NCBI GenBank assembly: GCA_050949725.1
Contig: JBMNGH010000001.1
Span: 369,681-433,680, forward strand
Source of the DNA: JBMNGH01 sp050949725
Lineage (GTDB): Bacteria; Bacillota; Thermosediminibacteria; Thermosediminibacterales; Tepidanaerobacteraceae
Direction of reading: 5' to 3'
DNA: 64,000 nt
The notes under the pieces: model-generated
What the model was told of the DNA's origin: nothing
The model's database searches: none
What the model saw: only the letters and a program-made list of their open reading frames with translations
In this document: piece after piece, positions 18,206-26,120 of the stretch
Layout of the letters: every line of letters begins with the position of its first letter
Position numbering within the stretch: position 1 is the first letter of the stretch
Translations under genes and position numbers: made by a program

Positions 18206-19228
18206 ATGGAACTATTTATTCCGAAACGTGCTTTTTTCGAGCAGGATGCGTTAAAATACCCGACTGGGAAAAATATTTACTATAAGATGCACGAACTCGG
18301 CGTAGAAACAAAAATGATAGGGTCCCATAACAGGGTTACCGGCATACCCGGTAAAACAGCACAGGAAGGGTATTTTGAGGCAAAAAGGACACTTGTCGTC
18401 GGGGTTAGAAGAGGTCTTGATTTTCAGACCTGCAAGCCATCGGCACACTATCAATTGCCGCTCGTTACGAGTTGTATAGGTGAATGTGAGTATTGCTATC
18501 TGAACACGACCCTAGGGAAAAAACCGTATGTTAGAATATACGTTAATATAGACGAAATTCTGCAGCGTGCTAAAGAATATATTGATGAACGGGCTCCTGA
18601 TACAACCCTTTTTGAGGGATCTGCAACATCAGACCCCTTACCTACTGAGCCATACACTGATGCGTTAAAAAGGACAATAGAATTCTTTGGGAAACAGGAA
18701 AATGGCCGCTTCCGTTTCGTCACCAAGTTTATAAGTGTGGATTCACTTCTTGATTTAGAACATAACGATAGGACAATGTTCAGATTTAGTATAAACTCCG
18801 AACCCATCATAAAGAAGTTTGAGCATAAAACTCCACCACTCGATGAGCGCATAGAAGCCGCCGTAAAGGTCGCAAGATCAAAATACCCCCTCGGATTTAT
18901 TATCGGACCGATTTTTTATTTGCCGGGATGGGAAGACTACTATTCTGATATGCTTTGCAAACTGCATGAAGAGCTGAAAAATGAAAAAACGAAGATGAGT
19001 TTCGAACTTATCACACACAGGTTTACCGAGAGGGCGAAAAAAAATATCCTTGATATCTTTCCGAAAACCCAAGTGCCATTGGCCAAGGAAGAACGTATGT
19101 TCAAATACGGGCAATTCGGTTACGGAAAATACCTGTACCCCAAAGCCGAGAGGCAGAAAATGAAAACATTTTTCGAAAAAAAGATATCACGGCTTTTCCC
19201 TAATGCAGAAATACTATATTTTGTATAA
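18206..19228 (+). CDS. splB: Spore photoproduct lyase (SplB), cysteine-substituted form
   Basis: Radical SAM enzyme that reverses the spore photoproduct (methylene-bridged thymine dimer) during germination. 340 aa; Cys90, Cys94 and Cys97 (CIGECEYC) form the [4Fe-4S] site, with Tyr96 and Tyr98 alongside, then YIDERAPDTTLFEG and FRFSINSE blocks typical of the family. Odd: the conserved hydrogen-donating Cys141 of the Bacillus enzyme lies in AACTSD, and here the aligned stretch is GSATSD, so alanine occupies that place. Another cysteine, Cys76, lies shortly before the cluster and might substitute. ATG start with a GGTGA site. Monocistronic by appearance. Confidence 0.94.
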   Translation: MELFIPKRAFFEQDALKYPTGKNIYYKMHELGVETKMIGSHNRVTGIPGKTAQEGYFEAKRTLVVGVRRGLDFQTCKPSAHYQLPLVTSCIGECEYCYLNTTLGKKPYVRIYVNIDEILQRAKEYIDERAPDTTLFEGSATSDPLPTEPYTDALKRTIEFFGKQENGRFRFVTKFISVDSLLDLEHNDRTMFRFSINSEPIIKKFEHKTPPLDERIEAAVKVARSKYPLGFIIGPIFYLPGWEDYYSDMLCKLHEELKNEKTKMSFELITHRFTERAKKNILDIFPKTQVPLAKEERMFKYGQFGYGKYLYPKAERQKMKTFFEKKISRLFPNAEILYFV

Positions 19229-19313
19229 TATTCCACCCGCATCTTTAATATGCTTCAAACATGTAATATAATAGATTAAAAAGGTCAGCTTTTTAAAAGC
19301 GGGGGAATTAGTA

Positions 19314-19679
19314 ATGTTCTTTATCGGCGTTTTTGGAATTCAGAGCAAAAGTAAACTGCAAAAGGAATACGAAAACGTTATATGTCCAGATTGTGGCAGG
19401 TTTTCCAGGGCTGAACTTTTTGAGTCTTATATGTATTTTCATTTCTTTTTTATACCGCTTTTTAAATGGGATAGAAAATATTATATTAAGCTCAGATGCT
19501 GCAATGCAATATATGTTGCCGAGCAAGACTACGCAAAAGAACTATTAGGCAATGATACAATTGATTTTACAAGACTTAAAAAGGCCGGCATTTCCGACAG
19601 CCGTACATGCCCCAACTGTGGAGTCTATGTTGACACTTCTTTCAATTATTGTCCTAACTGTGGCCATAAATTATATTAA
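19314..19679 (+). CDS. Zinc-ribbon protein of unknown function
   Basis: 121 aa. There are two zinc-binding regions: an N-terminal CPDCG with a paired CC about 40 residues later, and a C-terminal CPNCG...CPNCG ribbon (residues about 100-118). A hydrophobic FHFFFIPLF segment lies between them. The ATG is preceded by GGGGGAA at a suitable distance. The stop overlaps the dapB stop by 4 bp, tail to tail. Similar small double-ribbon proteins occur in many Clostridia without a known role. Confidence 0.8.
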   Translation: MFFIGVFGIQSKSKLQKEYENVICPDCGRFSRAELFESYMYFHFFFIPLFKWDRKYYIKLRCCNAIYVAEQDYAKELLGNDTIDFTRLKKAGISDSRTCPNCGVYVDTSFNYCPNCGHKLY

Positions 19680-20440
19680 GCTTGAAGATTTTGGATTTGT
19701 CGGGCTAGATCTGACATTGAATAAAAACCGGGTTTTTGTAAAGCTGTAAATTTTGCCGCTCTTAAGGCACCTGCTGCCAGGGCTTCTCTTGAAGTCATCA
19801 CATGATTAATTTCTATGACTTCGTTTTCACCTCCAAATATTACACTGTGTTCTCCGACTAGGTTTCCCGCTCTTATAGCGTGAATACCGATTTCATTCTC
19901 TTCCCTCTTTTGGCTCTTTTCAGATCTGCCCAAAACATAATGAGATTCTTTTCTTACCTCTTTTATGGCATCGGCTATCATAAGTGCAGTCCCACTAGGA
20001 GCATCGATTTTTTGATTATGATGGCGTTCAATGATCTCAATATCAAATTCCCGCAACACACTTGCTGCCTGTTTAGCCAAATTCATCATTAGGAAAACAC
20101 CTAGCGACATGTTTGATGACAAAAAGACCGGGACAGTGTCAGATGCCTCTTTTAGCCTTTGTTTATGTTGTTCCGTCAAACCGGTAGTGCCGACGACAAG
20201 GGCAATTCTCCTTTCAACTGCATATTTGCAAAGATTTCCCAAAGCATTTGGTCTTGAAAAATCTAATATCACGTCAGCTTCCTGAGAAATTTTAAATATG
20301 TCATCATAAATAATCAGCTCACCTTCCTCACCTGTTAAATCTACCCCTGCAACTATATTTATGTCTTGTCGCCTCTTTGTAAGTTGTGCTATGCTCCTAC
20401 CCATCTTACCTTTGGCGCCGCTTATAATCACTTTTGTCAT
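19676..20440 (-). CDS. dapB: 4-hydroxy-tetrahydrodipicolinate reductase (DapB)
   Basis: NAD(P)H-dependent step of lysine, meso-diaminopimelate and spore dipicolinate synthesis. 254 aa: Rossmann motif GAKGKMGRSI at about 8-17, GTTGL near 88, and the catalytic ERHHNQKIDAPSGTAL block around 143-158 with the His-His-X-X-Lys pattern. I place the start at ATG 20440 (MTKVIISG), 6 nt after AGGAGG; the longer frame to 20470 runs through that site. It stands alone here, without dapA or asd beside it. Confidence 0.96.
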   Translation of the reverse strand: MTKVIISGAKGKMGRSIAQLTKRRQDINIVAGVDLTGEEGELIIYDDIFKISQEADVILDFSRPNALGNLCKYAVERRIALVVGTTGLTEQHKQRLKEASDTVPVFLSSNMSLGVFLMMNLAKQAASVLREFDIEIIERHHNQKIDAPSGTALMIADAIKEVRKESHYVLGRSEKSQKREENEIGIHAIRAGNLVGEHSVIFGGENEVIEINHVMTSREALAAGALRAAKFTALQKPGFYSMSDLARQIQNLQA

Positions 20441-20532
20441 TTTCATCCTCCTTAGTTTGGATCTAATCAATCATTTAAAGTCCTTAGATATTTTTTTATA
20501 ATAATGTTTATAAATATATTATCATTAATTAT

Positions 20533-20567
20533 AAAAAAAAGCATTCCATAATTAACGTGAAATGCTT
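20533..20567 (-). terminator. Probable terminator after the 67-aa gene
   Basis: On the minus strand AAGCATT (20567-20561) pairs with AATGCTT (20545-20539) around a 15-nt loop and is followed by a run of T. It lies between the small gene at 20596 and dapB. Confidence 0.6.
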
Positions 20568-20595
20568 AAAATGTATCTTATTTACTCATGTAACT

Positions 20596-20799
20596 CTATT
20601 TTATTATATAGTAGCATGCTTCTAATTCATCGCTTTCTGTATTAGGCAGCTTTTCACGCAAATCTCTTATCGTCTGACTGTTTATACCAGTAAATTCATC
20701 ACCTAAAATCCTAGTACAAACAGTATGACTTGCATGTGAGTACTTATTCCTTGATATAAAATTGACGATCTCATCTATTTGTTTCTGTTTATCTGTCAA
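20596..20799 (-). CDS. 67-aa protein of unknown function
   Basis: Small charged protein beginning LTDKQKQIDEIVNFI and ending LEACYYIIK. The TTG start has GGAGGT 8 nt upstream, which makes translation likely. No transmembrane segment, and one cysteine near the C-terminus plus one in the middle. It follows birA by about 47 bp in the same direction and is closed by its own terminator. I do not recognise the family. Confidence 0.65.
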   Translation of the reverse strand: MTDKQKQIDEIVNFISRNKYSHASHTVCTRILGDEFTGINSQTIRDLREKLPNTESDELEACYYIIK

Positions 20800-20846
20800 C
20801 TACATGCACCTCCGATCTTAGTTTTAACGTGCATTTATCCCATTAT

Positions 20847-21848
20847 TCATCTAAGAGAAACATCACCGCTCAGCACTTCAACCACCTTTTTGCCTTCAGT
20901 TTCTACTAAGAGGGCCCCGTAGTCATTTATATCAAGTGCTGTCCCGCAGAAGCTGCCAGACCTTCCCATAACTTTTACACGCTTGCCCAGGTTGCAGCAC
21001 AGAGATCGCCATTTTTGAAATATTGTAAAAAAACCATCGTTCATAGCAGTCTCGTAATACGTTTCAAAGCTTTTCAAAAGTGCTGCGAAAAGACCTACAC
21101 GGTCAATATGCTCTTTTTTTATCTGCTTTAAAGAAACCGCTCCTGGAGCCAATTCCTTTGGAATAACATTATTTACATTTAGACCAATGCCAACTATTAT
21201 ATGATTGATTACATCAATCTCCGAACTCAATTCTGTCAGAATACCACAAACTTTTTTGCCACCGATTAATACATCATTAGGCCATTTAATCACAGCGGCA
21301 AGCCCGGTTTCACTTCTGATCGCCTCTGCTACTGCAACGGCACTTAAAATTGTCAGCTTAGGCGCCTCATAAGGTGCAAAATCTGGTCTTAGTACAGACG
21401 AGAACCAGAGACCCCCGTCTTTTGGAGAAATCCATTTTCTTCCCATACGCCCTCTGCCCTTTAATTGCTCCTCAGACACTACAAGTGCACCGTGAGGAGC
21501 CCCTTCGCTGGCAACCTTCTTTGCATATTCATTGGTCGAGTCGAGCACAGTAAAATAATAAATTGTATTACCCAAAAACGAAAGATTTGTCTTGAGCCAT
21601 ATTTCTTCCGGTATGAGAAGGTCAGGGGATTTGTCGATGCGGTAACCCAGTTTTGTTGAAGATGTTATACTGTAACCCATTTCCCTCAAAATGTTGACCT
21701 GTTTCCAAACACCAGATCGGGTAATCCCAAGTTTCTCACTTATCTCCTCGCCGGACACAAACCCACCCTTTTTTGAAAGCAATACCACGAGTGCTATGTT
21801 CGGTGAGGTTTTTTTTGCACAGATGTTAAATTCTTTATTGGTTTCCAT
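20847..21848 (-). CDS. birA: Bifunctional biotin-[acetyl-CoA carboxylase] ligase / biotin repressor BirA
   Basis: Attaches biotin to carboxylase carrier proteins and represses biotin genes. 333 aa: N-terminal winged helix at about 15-70 (EEISEKLGITRSGVWKQVNILRE), central ligase domain with GRGRMG at 131-136 and KWPNDVLIGGKKVCGIL, and the C-terminal SH3-like domain. The presence of the helix-turn-helix marks it as the regulatory class. The start is ATG 21848 (METNKEFN); the longer frame to 21962 adds an unlikely hydrophobic leader. No biotin operon lies in the window. Confidence 0.94.
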   Translation of the reverse strand: METNKEFNICAKKTSPNIALVVLLSKKGGFVSGEEISEKLGITRSGVWKQVNILREMGYSITSSTKLGYRIDKSPDLLIPEEIWLKTNLSFLGNTIYYFTVLDSTNEYAKKVASEGAPHGALVVSEEQLKGRGRMGRKWISPKDGGLWFSSVLRPDFAPYEAPKLTILSAVAVAEAIRSETGLAAVIKWPNDVLIGGKKVCGILTELSSEIDVINHIIVGIGLNVNNVIPKELAPGAVSLKQIKKEHIDRVGLFAALLKSFETYYETAMNDGFFTIFQKWRSLCCNLGKRVKVMGRSGSFCGTALDINDYGALLVETEGKKVVEVLSGDVSLR

Positions 21849-22040
21849 CTTTTCACCCGCTTTATCGACGATCATCACAATTATAGAACTACTCTTGAAA
21901 TTGGTCAACATATCTTTGCATAAGCTTCTATAAAATGTACGAGTAACCATATACAGCCGCAATTTCCTTTATTATACCATGGAATCAAACACTGCGTTAT
22001 GTTAACATCTGTTATGAATAATTAAAGGAGAGGTGATACC

Positions 22041-22889
22041 ATGTTTAAAAAAATTAGCTTTATTCTGATCCTTATGTTACTTTTAGGCCAAGTTTTTTCC
22101 GGCTTTTCTTTCGCGCAGGACGAAGACTTGCCAAATGATATCCAAAGCAAACTTGTTTTAGATGTCAATCAGATTCTAAACAACTCTACATTTCGCATAT
22201 CTCGTAGTCAGTTGAATTCCGCACTGGCAGCTTACAGCAGACAACGCAACTCAAGATGGGATATGGAAAATATTTCTATTTATCTCAGAGATTACACAGG
22301 AGATGGAAAACCTGAAATAGTCATCATTTCAAGCACTTACACAGGTCAGAAATATATTGATATCTTTTCAGTAACATTTAATAGAATTTCACAGATTTTC
22401 TCCGGTAGAGGAAAATACATTAATTTATACAAAAACAGTTTTTCCATATCTAATGTAGGCTATGACGGTCGTTACTATTATGAAACTTACACGTACAAGT
22501 GGCACAACGGAAGATTCTTGAAAACAGGCTATGCAAAAACCTACACGAGAGACATCGATTTTGAAAAACCAATCAAAAAAGATGAGAGGATTGTCGTCGT
22601 AGACGCTCTTCTTAAAGCAAGAATGAAAGGGAATTATAAAGAGGTAACAAACTATCTTTCAAAAGAATACAAAAATAAGATTAAACCTGAACAACTAAGT
22701 AAACTTATCCCCTACGGAAGGGTAACGGCAATAGAAATTTTCGATTCGAGAAACGGCGATTGGGTTGTAGTGGTAATTCGCGATACCTGGGGTCGGAGCA
22801 GGGTATTCAAATTTGTTCCAGTCCAGGAAAAGGATCAGTACGGGAATTTTAAGGTAGATTATATAATGGAGATACCAAAGGCTAACTAA
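22041..22889 (+). CDS. Secreted protein of unknown function
   Basis: 282 aa with a clear signal peptide (KK, hydrophobic core FILILMLLLGQVF, likely cut after FSFAQ near residue 27). The mature part contains LRDYTGDGKPEIVIISS, a strand-turn-strand calcium-loop-like motif reminiscent of VCBS/FG-GAP units, and a C-terminal domain rich in beta strands (AIEIFDSRNGDWVVVVI). ATG start with GGAGAGG upstream. It stands alone between birA (divergent) and a strong hairpin. No enzyme motif seen. Confidence 0.8.
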   Translation: MFKKISFILILMLLLGQVFSGFSFAQDEDLPNDIQSKLVLDVNQILNNSTFRISRSQLNSALAAYSRQRNSRWDMENISIYLRDYTGDGKPEIVIISSTYTGQKYIDIFSVTFNRISQIFSGRGKYINLYKNSFSISNVGYDGRYYYETYTYKWHNGRFLKTGYAKTYTRDIDFEKPIKKDERIVVVDALLKARMKGNYKEVTNYLSKEYKNKIKPEQLSKLIPYGRVTAIEIFDSRNGDWVVVVIRDTWGRSRVFKFVPVQEKDQYGNFKVDYIMEIPKAN

Positions 22890-22933
22890 ACTACCATACA
22901 ACTTTAATATACTAACAATAAAAACTCATACAA

Positions 22934-22972
22934 TTGCCCGGGTTGCTACTTTGGCCAAAACAACCCGGGCAA
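22934..22972. terminator. Long GC-rich hairpin between convergent genes
   Basis: TTGCCCGGGTTG (22934-22945) and CAACCCGGGCAA (22961-22972) form a perfect 12-bp stem with a 15-nt loop. The flanks are only moderately T-rich (TTTTTATT follows a few bases later on the minus strand), so it may end transcription in both directions, more surely on the minus strand. Confidence 0.65.
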
Positions 22973-23010
22973 GCTACTTCAACCTTTCTCAATTTTCCTT
23001 TGTCGTACCC

Positions 23011-23268
23011 CTACTCGGCCTTTTTATTGCCGAGATAATGCAAATCTGCATATACCCTTATAATCCGGTCATCTGCTATGTGTTCTAAACTAACATTTTC
23101 AGGCACCGCATCGTCTTGACGATAGTTTAGGTAATTACATAGCATCTCTTTGGCTGCTGAATCACTAAATTCTTCATAGAAGTTTAAATAAATGTCTTCT
23201 GGGATTTCTAGCACAATGGAGTAAAAACCATTTTTTCTAGCCCTTGTCTCTCTAATTGAATCATACAT
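23011..23268 (-). CDS. 85-aa protein of unknown function
   Basis: Soluble acidic protein (MYDSIRETRARKNGFYS...), with no transmembrane segment or recognised motif. The ATG has only a weak AAGG site upstream. It follows the 55-aa gene at 23282 by 13 bp in the same direction, so both may be read with it as a small two-gene unit. Composition and codon use look like real coding sequence, but the role is unknown. Confidence 0.6.
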   Translation of the reverse strand: MYDSIRETRARKNGFYSIVLEIPEDIYLNFYEEFSDSAAKEMLCNYLNYRQDDAVPENVSLEHIADDRIIRVYADLHYLGNKKAE

Positions 23269-23281
23269 GTAGAAGCCAGCC

Positions 23282-23449
23282 TTATGATTTCTTTTTCTTG
23301 TTTTTGGGGGTATTTGGCGCCGTTTTTAGCGGATTGTCTCTAATGAATTCTTCTGAAAGCTCATAGTTTTCAATCCGTTCATCATCCACCTGATCACCTT
23401 TAAATCTGGTTTTCTGCATTTTGTCCTTTCGTCCCTTTTTCTTTGCCAT
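23282..23449 (-). CDS. 55-aa basic protein, easily missed small gene
   Basis: Begins MAKKKGRKDKMQKTRF and ends PKNKKKKS; both ends are strongly basic and the middle is acidic (VDDERIENYELSEEF). ATG at 23449 has GGGAGGG 7 nt upstream, one of the better ribosome binding sites here, which supports it despite its size. The gene lies between typA and the 85-aa gene, all on the minus strand. The lysine-rich ends suggest nucleic-acid or spore-core binding, but this is only inference; I know no family. Confidence 0.65.
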   Translation of the reverse strand: MAKKKGRKDKMQKTRFKGDQVDDERIENYELSEEFIRDNPLKTAPNTPKNKKKKS

Positions 23450-23523
23450 TTAATAACCCTCCCGGAATTTTTGTGTTATATTTAGTATCCCACACATTCC
23501 AAAAACAATTCCAGAAAGTTATA

Positions 23524-25344
23524 TTATTTTCCTGATTTTAACTTCATCCTTTCAGAGTGGGAAAGCACGGCTTTCCTCATTCTAATACTTTTCGGTGTAA
23601 CTTCAATCAGTTCATCTCTTTCTATAAATTCTAGACACCTTTCCAGTGTCATTTCTTTAGGTGGTGTTAATCTCAAAGCCTCATCAGCAGATGATGACCG
23701 TAAATTGGTTATATGCTTTTTTTTGCAGACATTAATGTCTATATCATGGGAGCGAGAACTTTCACCGACTATCATACCTTCATAGACCCTAACACCGGGA
23801 TTTATAAAAAGTGTGCCTCTGTCCTGTGCATTGTAAAGCCCGAACGTAGTAGTGACACCATCTTCAAATGCAACAAGAACGCCCCTTGCCCGTGTGGGTA
23901 AATCGCCTTTAAAGGGGGCATATCCATCGAAGTTAGAATTTATAATCCCTTCACCTTTTGTATCGGTGATAAATTCGGAACGGTAGCCCAGAAGCCCTCG
24001 TGTTGGTATTTTGAATTCCAATCTCGCCGAACTGTCATTTAATACTTCCATGTTACTCATCTGACCGCGCCGATAGCCGATTTTTTCCATAACAATGCCG
24101 AGATATTGCTCCGGAATGTCAATTGTAAGCAATTCGACAGGTTCCATTTTTGCCCCGTTTATTTCCTTTAAAATAACCCTAGGTTTCGAAATCTGGAATT
24201 CATAGCCTTCGCGTCTCATTGTCTCTATAAGTACAGAAAGATGAAGCTCTCCCCTACCGGAGACCACAAAACTATCAGGGCTATCAGTTTCTTTAACATG
24301 AAGGCTGACATTGCTCTTAGCTTCCCTAAACAACCTGTCTCTGAGATGCCTAGTTGTTACGTAGGCCCCTTCCTGTCCCGCAAACGGGCTATTGTTTACA
24401 CTAAAAACCATCGAAAGTGTCGGTTCATCTATTTCTACATACGGAACCGGTTCGGGTGAAGAAAGATCTGAAATGGTCTCACCTATATCTATTTGATCAA
24501 TACCCGTAAGAGCGATTATATCTCCTACTGTTGCCTGTTGCTCACTTACCCTTTTTAAACCGTCAAACTTGTATATGTTGCTTACTTTCGCCTTTTGCGT
24601 TGAGCCATCTCTCTTACATATGGCATAATCATTTCCCGCAACAATTGAACCCCGGAATACTCGACCTATTGCTATTCGTCCAACGTATTCATCATGGTCT
24701 AATGTTGTAACAAGTAACTGAAGGGGGCCATCTTTATCACCTTTCGGAGCGGGAATATTATTTATTATTGTTTCAAAAAGCGGACCCAAAGAATCTGAAG
24801 AATCCTCGGGACCTAATTTGGCAATTCCTAGCTTAGCAGATGTATATACAATCGGAAAGTCAATCTGAGAGTCGTTTGCCCCCAATTCTATAAACAGGTT
24901 CAGCACTTCATCGATCACCTGTTTTATTCTTGCATCAGGCCGATCGATTTTGTTTATTATTACAACGGCGGGTAAGTCCAGAGCGAGTGCTTTTTTCAAG
25001 ACAAAGCGTGTCTGGGGCATTGGTCCTTCAAAAGAATCAATGAGCAAAAGAACACCGTCTACCATTTTTAATACCCGCTCAACCTCTCCTCCGAAATCTG
25101 CATGTCCCGGAGTATCAACTATGTTGATCTTTATTCCATTGTAATTTACAGCAGTATTTTTAGACAGTATGGTTATTCCGCGTTCTCGTTCGAGTTCGTT
25201 TGAATCCAAGACCCTGTCTCGAACAGGCTGATTTTGCCGAAATACACCGCTCTGTTTGAGCATCCCGTCGACTAAGGTTGTTTTACCATGGTCAACGTGT
25301 GCGATTATTGCTATGTTTCGTAAACCATCTCTTTTTTTTATCAT
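23524..25344 (-). CDS. typA: Translational GTPase TypA/BipA
   Basis: Ribosome-associated GTPase linked to ribosome assembly and stress or cold adaptation. 606 aa: G1 AHVDHGKTT at 15-23, G2 region RERGITI, G3 DTPGH, G4 NKID, then EF-G-like domains III and V and the BipA-specific C-terminal domain (LTPPKEMTLERCLEFIERDELIEVTPKS region). ATG start with GGGAG upstream and its own promoter at 25415-25444. Probably monocistronic; the next minus-strand gene is 74 bp away. Confidence 0.97.
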   Translation of the reverse strand: MIKKRDGLRNIAIIAHVDHGKTTLVDGMLKQSGVFRQNQPVRDRVLDSNELERERGITILSKNTAVNYNGIKINIVDTPGHADFGGEVERVLKMVDGVLLLIDSFEGPMPQTRFVLKKALALDLPAVVIINKIDRPDARIKQVIDEVLNLFIELGANDSQIDFPIVYTSAKLGIAKLGPEDSSDSLGPLFETIINNIPAPKGDKDGPLQLLVTTLDHDEYVGRIAIGRVFRGSIVAGNDYAICKRDGSTQKAKVSNIYKFDGLKRVSEQQATVGDIIALTGIDQIDIGETISDLSSPEPVPYVEIDEPTLSMVFSVNNSPFAGQEGAYVTTRHLRDRLFREAKSNVSLHVKETDSPDSFVVSGRGELHLSVLIETMRREGYEFQISKPRVILKEINGAKMEPVELLTIDIPEQYLGIVMEKIGYRRGQMSNMEVLNDSSARLEFKIPTRGLLGYRSEFITDTKGEGIINSNFDGYAPFKGDLPTRARGVLVAFEDGVTTTFGLYNAQDRGTLFINPGVRVYEGMIVGESSRSHDIDINVCKKKHITNLRSSSADEALRLTPPKEMTLERCLEFIERDELIEVTPKSIRMRKAVLSHSERMKLKSGK

Positions 25345-25414
25345 TAGTATTTCTCCCTTTAGAGTAAAGACAAATTCATTATGTTAAAATGATTGTAATT
25401 CAACTACAATGACA

Positions 25415-25444
25415 ATTATACATACACACACATTAAAAAATCAA
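25415..25444 (-). promoter_or_regulatory. Sigma-A promoter of typA
   Basis: On the minus strand TTGATT (25444-25439), 18-bp spacer, perfect TATAAT (25420-25415). It is about 70 bp upstream of the typA start. The spacer carries an alternating TG run. Confidence 0.7.
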
Positions 25445-25495
25445 GGAAGTGCCAAAAAATGGAGGTGTTATTATTGATATAAATAAAATGCAAAT

Positions 25496-25514
25496 AAAAA
25501 AACCCCTTGTGGGG
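25496..25514 (-). terminator. Terminator of the macrodomain gene
   Basis: On the minus strand CCCC-ACAA-GGGG is followed by seven T (25502-25496). It begins about 20 bp after the macrodomain stop. The stem is short but the T-run is uninterrupted. Confidence 0.75.
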
Positions 25515-25535
25515 ATTATATTACAGCAGAAAAAA

Positions 25536-26015
25536 TTATCCATTATTGCACCAGTTTATAAAGTCTTCATTTATATCCATAACTGTGATCTCGATATCCT
25601 TCACATCAGCTAATATTTGTCTGAATACCATTGCTGCATCTTTTTTCGAAACACCGCCTACACCTGTTGCAAGAGCCGGTATCACCATGGATTTGACTTT
25701 TAACTCCCGAGCTTTTTGTATAATAGACTTTAAACATTTTTGGACTATTTGTACATTTGATGGTTCAGCAGGATATTTCATAGTAACCGCGTGGAATACG
25801 TACTTGGCCTTCAGGTTCCCCGCCGTGGTAACATACACATCTCCTACTTTAGGGTCATTTCGTTTGCAGACCCTTATAGCCTCATCTTCTATTATCTTAC
25901 CTCCTGCCTTTTTTATGGCGTATGCGACACCTCCACCCATAGGACCGATGCCGTTGGCAGCATTTACTATTACATCTGTATCGGCCTGTGTAATATCCCC
26001 GAGAACTGCCTTCAT
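25536..26015 (-). CDS. Macrodomain protein (ADP-ribose / O-acetyl-ADP-ribose binding)
   Basis: Single macrodomain of 159 aa. Diagnostic loops are present: VNAANGIGPMGGGVAYAI (catalytic loop) and PALATGVGGVSKKDAA (phosphate-binding loop). Family members hydrolyse O-acetyl-ADP-ribose or remove ADP-ribose from proteins or DNA. The C-terminus ends INWCNNG. ATG 26015 with GGAGG 9 nt upstream; the longer frame to 26048 has no site. No sirtuin or ART partner is adjacent; the neighbour is a P-type ATPase. The substrate remains open. Confidence 0.9.
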   Translation of the reverse strand: MKAVLGDITQADTDVIVNAANGIGPMGGGVAYAIKKAGGKIIEDEAIRVCKRNDPKVGDVYVTTAGNLKAKYVFHAVTMKYPAEPSNVQIVQKCLKSIIQKARELKVKSMVIPALATGVGGVSKKDAAMVFRQILADVKDIEITVMDINEDFINWCNNG

Positions 26016-26120
26016 ACAATTCAACCTCCTATAAAATACTATTTTCATTTTATCTTTATTCTTAAACTATTCAACACCATACTAGGATATCCTTCCAGCT
26101 TACTATATAGAAAAATTCCA

